49,224 bases of DNA from Deltaproteobacteria bacterium (GTDB lineage: Bacteria; Desulfobacterota; Desulfomonilia; Desulfomonilales; Desulfomonilaceae). Below are positions 10,498-18,839 of the stretch, piece after piece (position 1 is the stretch's first letter; each line of letters opens with the position of its first letter). The position numbers were made by a program, and so were the translations under genes. Under the pieces are notes generated by a model. It saw only the letters and a list, made by a program, of their open reading frames with translations. It had not been told where the DNA came from and searched no databases. The stretch lies in assembly GCA_021777225.1 (NCBI GenBank), contig JAJYDQ010000026.1:1-49224 (forward strand), read 5' to 3'.

Positions 10498-11145
10498 CTA
10501 TCCAGTCACTTGGCGGAACAGGAGGGCCAACCCTGTCAAGAGGACAAGGATCAGGAAAAGTCCACCCACCGACAACGCCCTCTGTTTTTCACCATTTGCC
10601 TTGAGCCAAGTGGTAAGCAGGGAGTTCAGCGCCGGCATCACGGCCCACTGGAGAATGGACACGCTCAGGGCGTTGCTGATCAGCATGGCCAAGGCCAGTC
10701 CCAAGGGCTGCATGTACGGCCCCGGAAAGAGCGTGAGGACCATAACAGTGGGATAGAGGCCGAGAAGCACTGTCAGTGCCATCTTCCAAGACGGCGGAGG
10801 CGTCCGCTCCGAACCTTCAGTGAGGCCAGCGAACCATGAGCCGAAGCCACCCGGTAGCGCTTTCAACTCAAAGTCACCAACCTGCGCCTTCAGTTTCTCC
10901 ACCCACTGCGCCCGAACCGACGAACTCAGCCACCCCTGAAGTGACTTCTCATCATCGAAGTGGATCACCACAACCCACTGGTCCCGCTGGCTGTCGCCTG
11001 GAGAATATACCTCAGCGCCAGTATAGCCGGCAAAGTCCTCGGCGGCCGCATTGACTCCGCTCTGCCACTCCATGAACCAGTCAGCGAGGGCAGCAGGAAC
11101 CTGTTGCACCACAACCGCTGAAGCCTTCGAGATACGCAAGTCCAA
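10498..11145 (-). CDS. ABM-domain protein with C-terminal membrane segments
   Basis: The N-terminal ~95 residues look like an antibiotic-biosynthesis-monooxygenase (dimeric alpha-beta barrel) domain (VPAALADWFMEW, WVVVIHFDDEKSLQGWL). The C-terminal part has at least two hydrophobic helices (MALTVLLGLYPTVMVLTLF and a stretch ending LILVLLTGLALLF). This soluble-plus-membrane arrangement is a known but functionally unassigned family. An upstream in-frame ATG at 11160 overlaps the AGGAGG ribosome site itself; TTG at 11145 lies 6 bases after that site, so I prefer 11145. It lies between the guanine deaminase and the hydroxylase remnants on the same strand, suggesting a former purine-related operon. 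Confidence 0.65.
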   Translation of the reverse strand: MDLRISKASAVVVQQVPAALADWFMEWQSGVNAAAEDFAGYTGAEVYSPGDSQRDQWVVVIHFDDEKSLQGWLSSSVRAQWVEKLKAQVGDFELKALPGGFGSWFAGLTEGSERTPPPSWKMALTVLLGLYPTVMVLTLFPGPYMQPLGLALAMLISNALSVSILQWAVMPALNSLLTTWLKANGEKQRALSVGGLFLILVLLTGLALLFRQVTG

Positions 11146-11225
11146 GTTGGACCTCCTCATGTTAAGCTATTTGAACTCCCACCGCCCGGCATAGTAATGA
11201 GGGAACCACTCAAACCGGCCACGGC

Positions 11226-12647
11226 TTACGCCTGCGCGGCCTCAGCAGCTTTCTTGTAGGCGCGCTTGCCGGCTACCCACGTCTCGTCGATGTTGCGGTC
11301 GTCGCCAATCGTCATGACGCCGAACATTAGCTGGGCTGCCTGCTCAATGGTCTCTGGGCTGGAGCCCTCCACGATGAGCGACTGGTGCCAGCGCATGGCA
11401 AGCTGGCCAGCGTTCCAGTCAACGGCGACGAAGTCGGCCTCCTTGCCCCTGTCGAAGTTACCCAGCATGTCGTCGAGGTACAGGGCATGGGCGCCACCGA
11501 GTGTGGCCAGGTAAAACGCCCGGTAGGGCGACAGTTTGTTGCGTTCAGCCTCGGCGAGGTCTTGCTCACGCGGATTGACGGAACCATCTAGCATGGTGTT
11601 GTTGCACATGCCTACCTTATAGGCCTCCTCGAGCACTCGAACGAGGCTGAACGCGTTGCCACCGCCCATGTCGCAGCCCACAGTGATGCGGACAGGGTGC
11701 TCGGGGTCTGTAGCGCGGCCCAGGCGGAAGAGGCCGCTGCCCAGGAACAGGTTCGACAGCGGGCAGAACGCAATTGCCGCGCCCGCCTTCGAAAAGCGAC
11801 GCAACTCGTCATTGGAGAGCCAAACCCCATGACCAGCAGTGAACTTCGGTCCCAGCAGCCCGTGTTCCTGGTGAACCTGCGTGTAGTCGTCGGAACCGGG
11901 GAAGTAGTAGTGAGCTGTGCGAATCTCGGACGGGTTCTCGGAGATGTGCGTGTTGACCCAGCAGTCGTTGTACTCTTCTTTCAACTGCCGGCAGCGGTCC
12001 ATCATTTCCCCTGTGCAGCCCACAGCGAAGCGCGGCGTGATAGCGTAGAGATTGCGGCCCTTGCGGTGGTAGCGCTCGATCAGCCGCTTGGACTCGCGGT
12101 AGAATTCATCCGGCGTGATGAGGACGTCGTCGGGCGCGAAACGATCGATGCCGGTCAGACCCGCGATCACGCGCATGTCACGCCGAGCCGCCTCGTCGAA
12201 GAACTCCTCCGTCGAGACTGGGCTGCTGGTGGTAAACGCTAGGCATGTCGTCGTACCCCCCGCCAGCAGGGCGTCGAAGAAGTAACGGGCGGCGGTGCGC
12301 GAATACTCCCGGTCGCTATACTTCAGCTCTTCCGGAAAGATCCAGGTTTGCAGCCAATCAAGCAACTGGGCGCCGTACGCCCCGAGGACTCGAACCTGCG
12401 GAAAGTGAATGTGTCCGTCGATGAATCCCGGGAGGATCAGACGGTTTTTTATATGGGTAACCGGAAGATTGGGGTGGCGAAGCGAGACATCGGCAAATGT
12501 GCCAAAATCCTCGATAATTCCATCCTTGACGACGAGCAACCCGTCGCGGATGAAGCGGGCAGCGTCCTGCTCGTGTCCGACGTGCTTCCACGGGTCGTCG
12601 ATGAAATCGAAGAACGTTCCTCGGATAGCGCAGCTAGCACCGGCCAT
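11226..12647 (-). CDS. guaD: Guanine deaminase, amidohydrolase family
   Basis: Zinc amidohydrolase of the GuaD group, catalysing guanine to xanthine. Visible motifs: PGFIDGHIHFPQ (metal-binding HxH), YGAQLLDWLQTWIFP, GGTTTCLAF, NTHISEN, FTAGHGVWL (His ligand), CPLSNLFLGSGLFRL and GCDMGGGNAFSLVRVLEEAY (Asp ligand). Several match known guanine deaminases closely, though RFAVGCT replaces the usual RFAPTCS-like segment, so a related substrate is possible. ATG 12647 is preferred over an upstream TTG at 12665, because AGGAGG lies between them at proper spacing for the ATG. About 473 aa. GC content appears higher than in the flanking genes. Xanthine produced here would have been the substrate of the now broken hydroxylase downstream. 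Confidence 0.85.
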   Translation of the reverse strand: MAGASCAIRGTFFDFIDDPWKHVGHEQDAARFIRDGLLVVKDGIIEDFGTFADVSLRHPNLPVTHIKNRLILPGFIDGHIHFPQVRVLGAYGAQLLDWLQTWIFPEELKYSDREYSRTAARYFFDALLAGGTTTCLAFTTSSPVSTEEFFDEAARRDMRVIAGLTGIDRFAPDDVLITPDEFYRESKRLIERYHRKGRNLYAITPRFAVGCTGEMMDRCRQLKEEYNDCWVNTHISENPSEIRTAHYYFPGSDDYTQVHQEHGLLGPKFTAGHGVWLSNDELRRFSKAGAAIAFCPLSNLFLGSGLFRLGRATDPEHPVRITVGCDMGGGNAFSLVRVLEEAYKVGMCNNTMLDGSVNPREQDLAEAERNKLSPYRAFYLATLGGAHALYLDDMLGNFDRGKEADFVAVDWNAGQLAMRWHQSLIVEGSSPETIEQAAQLMFGVMTIGDDRNIDETWVAGKRAYKKAAEAAQA

Positions 12648-13140
12648 TACTATTCCTCCTCTCAAAAGTTGGTCACGCTGAGAAGCGCTACGTTGTGTGA
12701 CAGATATGGCTGTTGTATAATCGGAAGTTCACCGGCCCCTGACGCATTGAAACAGCACTTTCGGCCGCTATGGACATAGTTTAACCCTTGCTGCACAAAG
12801 AGCACGTTTCGTGCCAACTGTGTCAGACAGGACAATTTTCTTGAAAAGTATAGGCTTAATCAGCCGGTTACGGATAATTACAGAATTTGCCGCGGCCTAA
12901 AAAGCGTTTATAGTAGAAGCGAGACGAACAAAATGTGTCCTAAAAACGGACAATGAAATTCCTGATCCGTGTTTTATCAAGAAGTTAACAATCCTACTGG
13001 TGTCTTGATATCGGTCACTACTATCAATTTTGGTCTAATTTTGGCGCTTCAGCGCATCGAGTTTATCTAGGGTTTTTTCCTATCTTCCTATTTGTCTGAC
13101 GATTGGCGCCTGCCGTTTGAACAAGCGCCAATGCCGCATG
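12648..13140. other. Gene-free spacer upstream of guaD
   Basis: About 490 bases without a supportable gene. It must hold the guaD promoter on the minus strand. A small inverted repeat TGTCC/GGACA (12936-12952) is visible. GC content falls back from the rich guaD region to AT-richer sequence past about 12780. Nothing else recognised. Confidence 0.5.
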
Positions 13141-13380
13141 CTATTTTTGCTTCTGCCGCAAATCAATCCGTCGAATCTTGCCACTTACAGTTTTTGGCAA
13201 CTCTTTTCGGAACTCTATCTCACGGGGATATTTGTATGGCGCAGTGATGGATTTTACAAAGTTCTGAATCTCCGTCACCAGTTTGTCATAGGGCTCGAAA
13301 CCCGGACGCAACACGACAAATGCCTTAACAATTTCCCCTAGAACTGGGTCAGGTTTCGCGACCGAAGAATGATTGATAAT
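13141..13380 (-). pseudogene. C-terminal stub of an AMP-forming acyl-CoA synthetase
   Basis: The minus-strand frame ending with a stop at 13141 encodes about 75 residues typical of the C-terminal end of AMP-binding acyl-CoA ligases: KPDPVLGEIVKAFVVLRPGF, then ITAPYKYPREIEF and ELPKTVSGKIRRIDLR. The last motif includes the catalytic adenylation lysine (SGK). An in-frame stop at 13381-13383 and the adjoining operator of the tetR gene show that the remaining ~450 residues of the enzyme are absent. There is no start codon, so it is a gene fragment. Seen directly: motif series and truncation. The family member (medium-chain, benzoate, acetate) cannot be told. Confidence 0.8.
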
Positions 13381-13393
13381 TTACGTTCCCTAA

Positions 13394-13430
13394 TAAAACG
13401 GACGATTGACTTATTCAGTCGTACGTTTTA
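13394..13430. promoter_or_regulatory. Palindromic TetR operator upstream of the efflux operon
   Basis: A 37-base interrupted palindrome centred at 13412, with outer arms TAAAACG/CGTTTTA and inner ACGA/TCGT and TGA/TCA pairs; 15 of 18 symmetric positions pair. A TTGACT element (13406-13411) lies inside it, so repressor binding would block the promoter. It is about 40 bases before the tetR start, as expected for autoregulation. Binding by this TetR protein is inference. Confidence 0.7.
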
Positions 13431-13469
13431 CTTATAGAAAAATAAAAAGTAATCTTTCGAGGTGTCTGA

Positions 13470-14162
13470 ATGCCACCCAGCTCGTTGTATCCCAAAACCA
13501 GGACGCGACATTCCGTTGCCGATCCACGACAAACCCTTATTGAGGCAGGTCTCGATCTGTTCGCTAGATATAGCTTTGAGGGAACCAGTACGCGGATGCT
13601 TGCGGAGCGGACAAAGGTCAACCTCGCTGCCATTCAGTACTATTTTGGCGGGAAAGCTGGACTGTATCTTGCAGTGGCGGACCATATTGTCGAGCATGTG
13701 AACAGATATCTAGCCCCCAAGCTTGCCGAAATCCAGGAAATTTTAAAACAAGGTCCCTCATCCAAGCAAAGGAGCCTTCGTCTCCTTTGTGAATTGGTGG
13801 AACACGTTGTTGCCCGTTTCGTGGGAATTTCTGAAACTGACAAATGGCTCGGCATTCTTGTCCGTGAGCAATCGCTGCCCACTGAAGCTTTCGATATTTT
13901 TTTCAAGGGATTCCTGGAACCCTTTTATGAAACGCTTTTTGCTCTGGTAACAGACATCCAGGGTTCGGGGCCGGATGATCCTGAGGTCAAAATCCGGGCT
14001 TTCACGATCATGGGGCAGGTTTTCATTTTTCGCATGTCACTGGCTGCCGTCAAACAGACGTTAAATCTCAAGGATTATGGCCAGAAGGACCTGGAGATGA
14101 TTCGAAGCGTTATCCTTGACAATGTGCAAGCGATTTTTGCAGGGCCGGGACAAGATCTTTAA
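13470..14162 (+). CDS. TetR-family repressor, CecR/DUF1956-like
   Basis: 230 residues with an N-terminal helix-turn-helix (residues about 20-65: AGLDLFARYSFEGTSTRML, then KVNLAAIQYYFGGKAGLY) and a C-terminal ligand domain resembling CecR (YbiH)-type regulators. It is the first gene of a tetR-emrB-emrA set and sits just downstream of a palindrome that is a likely self-operator. The ATG is preceded by GAGGTG at good spacing. The expected role is to repress the exporter until a toxic ligand binds; the ligand is unknown. Confidence 0.85.
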   Translation: MPPSSLYPKTRTRHSVADPRQTLIEAGLDLFARYSFEGTSTRMLAERTKVNLAAIQYYFGGKAGLYLAVADHIVEHVNRYLAPKLAEIQEILKQGPSSKQRSLRLLCELVEHVVARFVGISETDKWLGILVREQSLPTEAFDIFFKGFLEPFYETLFALVTDIQGSGPDDPEVKIRAFTIMGQVFIFRMSLAAVKQTLNLKDYGQKDLEMIRSVILDNVQAIFAGPGQDL

Positions 14163-14180
14163 CCTATAAAATTGCCGACG

Positions 14181-15791
14181 ATGAATAGTGACCGAAACAA
14201 CAACAATACGAGCAATGGCGCCACGGAAGGTTCTGTCCAGGAATGGCGCCCAAGCTTCAATCCGTGGCTAATTACTATATCGGTGATGTGCGCTACTTTT
14301 ATGGAAGTGCTCGACACTTCAGTTGCAAACGTCTCTCTTCCCCATATTGCCGGTTCACTGTCCGCATCTACGGACGAAGCTACCTGGGTTCTTACGAGCT
14401 ATCTGATCTCGAATGCCATTGTCCTTCCCTCCACCCATTGGCTGTCTTCTTTCTTTGGCCGAAAACAGTTGCTGATGGGTTGTATCGCCATCTTTACGGC
14501 GTCATCCGCTCTGTGCGGCGCGGCAAGTAGTCTGGGATTGTTGCTGGCGGCTCGCGTAATACAGGGTATAGGTGGCGGTGTTTTGCAGCCCATCGCTCAA
14601 GCGGTATTGCTGGAAAGCTTCCCGAGGGAAAAGCGTGGCCAGGCAATGGCGATTTACGGAATGGGAATTATTGTAGCCCCTATAATTGGTCCCACTCTTG
14701 GTGGATGGATCACCGACAATTATTCGTGGCGGTGGATTTTCTATATAAATGTTCCTGTCGGCGTAGCAGCTGTTTTCATGGTCCGCGCTTTCGTGGAGAA
14801 TCCGCCGTATTTGCAGCGTGGATCCCAACGCTCAATCGATTATATCGGATTTAGCCTGATGGTTTTGTTTCTCGCTACTCTACAGATTGTTCTCGACAAG
14901 GGGCAAGAAGAGGATTGGTTCGCTTCAACCTGGATCACGTGGTTTGCCGCAATATCCGCTATTTCGATGATCCTGTTTGTTATCCAGGAACTCTCGTCCG
15001 ATGATCCAATTGTTGACTTACGCGTTTTGAAAAACAGGAACTTTGCCGTCGGTGTTTTGCTTATGATGGCTGTGGGTGCAGTTTTGTATAGTACCACAGC
15101 TCAGTTGCCTCTATTCTTGCAAACCCTTCTCGGTTACCCCGCCCTGCAGAGCGGTTTGGCTGTAAGCCCAAGGGGCCTCGGATCGATGCTCTCAATGGTA
15201 ATCGTGGGAAGGTTGATAGGAAGAATCAGCAGCCGTTTCTTGATATCGCTTGGGTTCGGATTGCTCTCCCTGTCTGTTTATATCTTGAGTGGACTGACTC
15301 TGGAAATCGCAAAAAGCAATGTCATATGGCCGAACATACTCAATGGATTTGCAATGGGTTTTATATTCGTGCCACTCACGACTTCCACTATGGCAACTTT
15401 AAGAAGAGAACAGATAGGAAACGCGACGGGGATTTACTCATTAATGCGGAATATCGGAGGCAGTATCGGAATTTCAGCCGTAACTACCATGCTGGCCCGT
15501 GGGGCCCAATATCATCAGGCTGTTCTCGTGAATCACATGGGGCCACACGATCCGATGTTCCAACACCGGTTCACTCAAATTCGAGATATGCTTGCCAGAC
15601 TCTCAGATCCGCATCACGCCGCTCAACAGGCATACGGGATTATCTATGGGATCGTGCAGCATCAGGCTATGCTCCTCGCATTTATGGACAATTTTAGGAC
15701 CCTTACGTTGATGAGCCTTTTGTGCATACCACTGGTTTTCATGTTTAGATCGGCAAAAATCGCTGAGGCTTCAGCCGCCACGATTCGTTGA
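14181..15791 (+). CDS. EmrB-type drug exporter, MFS DHA2 family
   Basis: A membrane protein of about 536 residues with some 14 predicted hydrophobic segments. DHA2 motifs are seen: LDTSVANVSLPHIAGSL in the first helix, the GRKQLL loop, ARVIQGIGGGVLQP and the motif-C-like IVAPIIGPTLGGWITDN. Such proteins are proton-driven drug exporters that pair with an EmrA adaptor. ATG 14181 is taken, but an in-frame TTG at 14172 is possible; neither has a convincing ribosome site, so coupling to the tetR stop 18 bases upstream is plausible. The adaptor follows after 92 bases; no TolC-type outer-membrane partner is in the window. Confidence 0.88.
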   Translation: MNSDRNNNNTSNGATEGSVQEWRPSFNPWLITISVMCATFMEVLDTSVANVSLPHIAGSLSASTDEATWVLTSYLISNAIVLPSTHWLSSFFGRKQLLMGCIAIFTASSALCGAASSLGLLLAARVIQGIGGGVLQPIAQAVLLESFPREKRGQAMAIYGMGIIVAPIIGPTLGGWITDNYSWRWIFYINVPVGVAAVFMVRAFVENPPYLQRGSQRSIDYIGFSLMVLFLATLQIVLDKGQEEDWFASTWITWFAAISAISMILFVIQELSSDDPIVDLRVLKNRNFAVGVLLMMAVGAVLYSTTAQLPLFLQTLLGYPALQSGLAVSPRGLGSMLSMVIVGRLIGRISSRFLISLGFGLLSLSVYILSGLTLEIAKSNVIWPNILNGFAMGFIFVPLTTSTMATLRREQIGNATGIYSLMRNIGGSIGISAVTTMLARGAQYHQAVLVNHMGPHDPMFQHRFTQIRDMLARLSDPHHAAQQAYGIIYGIVQHQAMLLAFMDNFRTLTLMSLLCIPLVFMFRSAKIAEASAATIR

Positions 15792-15883
15792 TGGAGAAAG
15801 CCTCTGATGAGACACAGACATTTCGAAAAAAGGAGTAAGCAACCCATCCGTTTCGGTTTGGAGCGCCAGGTACATAAAACGTC

Positions 15884-17071
15884 ATGAATCTATTTCTCAA
15901 TAAATACAAGATCGCATTTATTGCAGCGATGATGTCGATAATCATCGTTGGCTTCGCTTACTGGCTCTGGGCGAGAAACAGAGTTTCCACAGACGACGCT
16001 TACGTGGATGGCCATGTATTTATCGTCACTCCCCGAACCTCTGGATATGTGTCTCAAGTGTACATTGACGATAACCAATCTGTAAAAAGGGGGCAACTTT
16101 TGGTGTCTCTAGATTCTGCAGACTATGACGTAGCGCTGGCTCAAGCCGAGGCCCAATTGTCCGATAGTCGCTCCACATTGGCCTCACTCAAATTGGGAGT
16201 TCCTTTGCAACTCGCTCAAACCGCTGAACAGGTGCGCGGCGCAAAAGCTGGGCTGCAGAGTCTCAACGAAACATTGGAACAGATGAGCCGAGACGAGGAT
16301 GCCGCCGCTCAAGAGGTGAAGCGTCTTGAAGCCCAACACCATCTTGCGGAACTGGATCTGAAGCGCAAGACAGTGCTCAAAAAAGGCGAGGCAATATCCC
16401 AACAGACCATGGATGAGGCAGAAACTAATTACAATTCCGTTCTAGCCCAACTGAGAAACGCTCAAGCAAAACTCGAATCTGTTAAGAAGCAGAGATCGTC
16501 CCAGGCATCAAATATTGAGTTAAAACAAGCAAACATCGCACTTGCAGCAACAGGGGAAAAAGATGCTGAGATTAAATCTCGCCAGGTAGAGGCCCAAAAT
16601 GCAAAAGTACGTCTTGCAGAATCTCAAGTAAAACAGGCGGAACTCAACTTGGGTTATACTAGAATAATGGCGCCTGTTGACGGTTATGTAACTCAAAAGA
16701 ATATTGAACCAAGCCAATTTGTAACGCCGGGCCAAAGATTGCTCGAGATTGTTCCGCTACAGCCTCCGAATGTGTGGATCACGGCCAATTTCAAGGAAAC
16801 GCAACTTACTTACGTCCGCCCCGGCCAACCCGTGGCCATTGAAGTGGACACTTATCCGGGCGTAGTGATCAGGGGTAAAGTAGATTCCATCATGACAGGC
16901 ACGGGATCCGTATTTTCTCTCCTCCCTCCGGAGAACGCCACGGGAAATTTCGTCAAAGTGGTTCAGCGCATACCAGTGAAAATTGTCATTGACGAGTCAA
17001 GTGGGGACCCCCTCCCGACATTACGGCTGGGCATGAGTGTCATTCCTACAATATATGTAGGGAAACAGTAA
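15884..17071 (+). CDS. EmrA/HlyD-type membrane fusion protein
   Basis: 395 residues with one N-terminal membrane anchor (about 10-28), then VSTDDAYVDGHVFIVTPRTS and a biotinyl-lipoyl-like half-motif, a long alpha-helical hairpin rich in Gln, Ala and Glu (about 85-245), and the second lipoyl half with LGYTRIMAPVDGYVTQKNIE. This is the standard layout of the periplasmic adaptor that joins an EmrB exporter to a TolC-type channel. Third gene of the tetR-controlled set. Confidence 0.88.
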   Translation: MNLFLNKYKIAFIAAMMSIIIVGFAYWLWARNRVSTDDAYVDGHVFIVTPRTSGYVSQVYIDDNQSVKRGQLLVSLDSADYDVALAQAEAQLSDSRSTLASLKLGVPLQLAQTAEQVRGAKAGLQSLNETLEQMSRDEDAAAQEVKRLEAQHHLAELDLKRKTVLKKGEAISQQTMDEAETNYNSVLAQLRNAQAKLESVKKQRSSQASNIELKQANIALAATGEKDAEIKSRQVEAQNAKVRLAESQVKQAELNLGYTRIMAPVDGYVTQKNIEPSQFVTPGQRLLEIVPLQPPNVWITANFKETQLTYVRPGQPVAIEVDTYPGVVIRGKVDSIMTGTGSVFSLLPPENATGNFVKVVQRIPVKIVIDESSGDPLPTLRLGMSVIPTIYVGKQ

Positions 17072-17442
17072 ACGCTAAGTCGGCGCAAATAAAAACCAGG
17101 TCAAACAACAAATTCCATGGAATTGCATTTTGTATTTGAACAATCAAAATGAGTTTGAATATTTTGTCCAAAACACACTGACGAGACAAACCTGGAGAAC
17201 CAGAAAACCAACTCCATCTCGCCCATTATCCTGCTACGCTCTTACACCAATTCCCCATTTATAATATCATCGTTTTATTAAAAAATTACGTCATTCTGAC
17301 TATTAACCACTTGATATTTTAGATACATTTACCTATTGACATATCTTTAACATAATGATAATCTTAGCCATTCATTATAGCTTTTTATGCCGTTAACAAT
17401 TTGTTTTGGTATGGCCCGCACAAGGCTTTTTGTGAGTTTGGT
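17072..17442. other. AT-rich spacer with probable promoter
   Basis: About 370 bases without a gene between the efflux operon and the hydrolase. It contains the 14-base perfect palindrome AATTCCATGGAATT (17111-17124) and, near its end, TTGACA at 17336-17341 followed by GATAAT at 17357-17362 (15-base spacing) or TAATCT at 17359-17364 (17-base spacing), a likely promoter for the hydrolase gene. Confidence 0.5.
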
Positions 17443-18321
17443 ATGAAATTCAGTCGAATTACCTTTGTTTCGCTGGTCCTGTTTGTCCTGACCATTTTCG
17501 CCACGCCGGACAACAGTTCCGCATATTACGCACGTGTTCTCATTCCTATAGACAAAGAAAAGACGCTGCCGGGTTACGTTTTCCTCCCTCAACACAAGAT
17601 CCAGGGCCAACTACCCCTTGTGGTCGCTGGGGCGGGGGTTGGCGCGACAAAAATTTACCAGTACCATGACCACTTTCAAAATCTTGCGGATCGCGATTTT
17701 GCCGTAATTTTTATCGATCCTTCAGACTACCCTGAATCGCTCGCTCCCGGACCATGGAACTGGGATCACGGCCTTGGCTACGTGCTCGGGAGTTTCAATC
17801 AGGGATATGTTGGAGCAAAACTCGCGATAGGCAAGGAATTTTACCTGAGGTCTTTTACTGCAGCTATTAATTATATGTGTTGCTGGCCGATCATAGATCA
17901 GGGAAGAATCGCCCTCAGCGGCTTTTCACAGGGCGCAAACGCAGTGCTGACAGTCGCTTGCCGCGACCAACGAGTAAAAGCCGTCATATGGAATTACGGC
18001 GGTTGGCCCTGGATCATGCCTTACGAACCCTACAGATTGCCGCCTGTTGAAATTTTTCATGGGGATGCGGACGACGTATACAATGTTAAATACGCTAAAC
18101 AACTTGCAATGGAACTCAAAACCAGCATGAGACCTTTTGAATTAAACATTTACCCGGGTGAAGGTCATATGTTCAACATACTTTATGACTTGGGTACCGA
18201 AAACAGATATATGAAACCTGCCCTCATCGACGCTTTTGAACGCATGGTCTGTTTCCTGAAAACTTCGCTCGGTGTTCAGGATATCAGTTACCACAGACCG
18301 GGGCGACACACCGCAAGATAG
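17443..18321 (+). CDS. Exported alpha/beta hydrolase, dienelactone-hydrolase-like
   Basis: About 292 residues with a cleavable signal peptide (first ~28 residues). The alpha/beta hydrolase triad is visible: nucleophile elbow SGFSQGANA, acid in FHGDADDVYNV and His in GEGHMFNIL, as in dienelactone hydrolase-like proteins. The substrate is unknown; secreted esterase or lipase-like activity is inferred. ATG 17443 is preferred to the in-frame TTG at 17401, because it directly starts a normal signal peptide. Monocistronic, preceded by its own promoter-like elements and facing the convergent ACT gene. Confidence 0.75.
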   Translation: MKFSRITFVSLVLFVLTIFATPDNSSAYYARVLIPIDKEKTLPGYVFLPQHKIQGQLPLVVAGAGVGATKIYQYHDHFQNLADRDFAVIFIDPSDYPESLAPGPWNWDHGLGYVLGSFNQGYVGAKLAIGKEFYLRSFTAAINYMCCWPIIDQGRIALSGFSQGANAVLTVACRDQRVKAVIWNYGGWPWIMPYEPYRLPPVEIFHGDADDVYNVKYAKQLAMELKTSMRPFELNIYPGEGHMFNILYDLGTENRYMKPALIDAFERMVCFLKTSLGVQDISYHRPGRHTAR

Positions 18322-18331
18322 CTGATGACGC

Positions 18332-18348
18332 TACCTTGAGAGAAGGTA
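18332..18348. terminator. Small hairpin between convergent genes
   Basis: TACCTT and AAGGTA form a 6-bp stem with a GAGAG loop in the 31-base gap between the hydrolase stop and the ACT-protein stop. There is no U-tract, so the terminator role is uncertain. Confidence 0.35.
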
Positions 18349-18352
18349 TAAC

Positions 18353-18793
18353 TCAGTAACCCAGAACCTCTTCGCCCTTAACTTCGATCCAATCTTTTAC
18401 CAGCGCATCGTACGCCTTCGCGTTGTCATCTACGGCCAATGCGAGGAGTGATCTTTTCAGGACAGCGTAAGCGCCTTGTAAATAATACATGTTTTCCAGA
18501 TTAACGCCGGCTCCCTTGAGGGGTTTCAGGATAGCGTTCACTCCCCCTGGATGTTGGGGAACCGTGGCAACCAGCCTGTCTTTAACAGATGTCGGGAAAC
18601 CTGATGATTCGAATATGTTCTGCGTCCGGGCGGGATCACTGGTAATTAAACTCAAATCCCCATGATCACTCGACGACACATTTAGGCTGAATCCCAGGAC
18701 GTAAATTGCGTTTGAGCCCAGCATTTCGAGGATATTTGATAGCGCCCCAGGCTTATTGGGAATCTGAACAGTGACCTCTTTGACCAATTTCAT
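18353..18793 (-). CDS. Double ACT-domain protein
   Basis: 146 residues formed of two ACT-like halves: VTVQIPNKPGALSNILEMLG (residues 8-27) and LVATVPQHPGGVNAILKPLK in the second half. ACT pairs bind amino acids and regulate metabolic enzymes. It is the last gene of the 2-oxoacid oxidoreductase operon, 46 bases after the gamma-subunit gene, so a sensor of branched-chain or aromatic amino acids for that enzyme is a reasonable guess. ATG 18793 with GGAGGT just upstream is preferred to a longer in-frame start at 18868, which would overlap the previous gene. Confidence 0.75.
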   Translation of the reverse strand: MKLVKEVTVQIPNKPGALSNILEMLGSNAIYVLGFSLNVSSSDHGDLSLITSDPARTQNIFESSGFPTSVKDRLVATVPQHPGGVNAILKPLKGAGVNLENMYYLQGAYAVLKRSLLALAVDDNAKAYDALVKDWIEVKGEEVLGY

Positions 18794-18839
18794 AAAGACC
18801 TCCAACGTGTCTAAGCCAACAAATCGTCTCGTAATTAAA

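Noticed and set aside
11697-12242. 181-codon plus-strand frame inside guaD
   Set aside because: Antisense shadow in GC-rich DNA; the minus-strand frame has all GuaD motifs.
13117-13341. 74-codon plus-strand frame
   Set aside because: The opposite strand encodes the recognisable acyl-CoA ligase stub, so this is its shadow.
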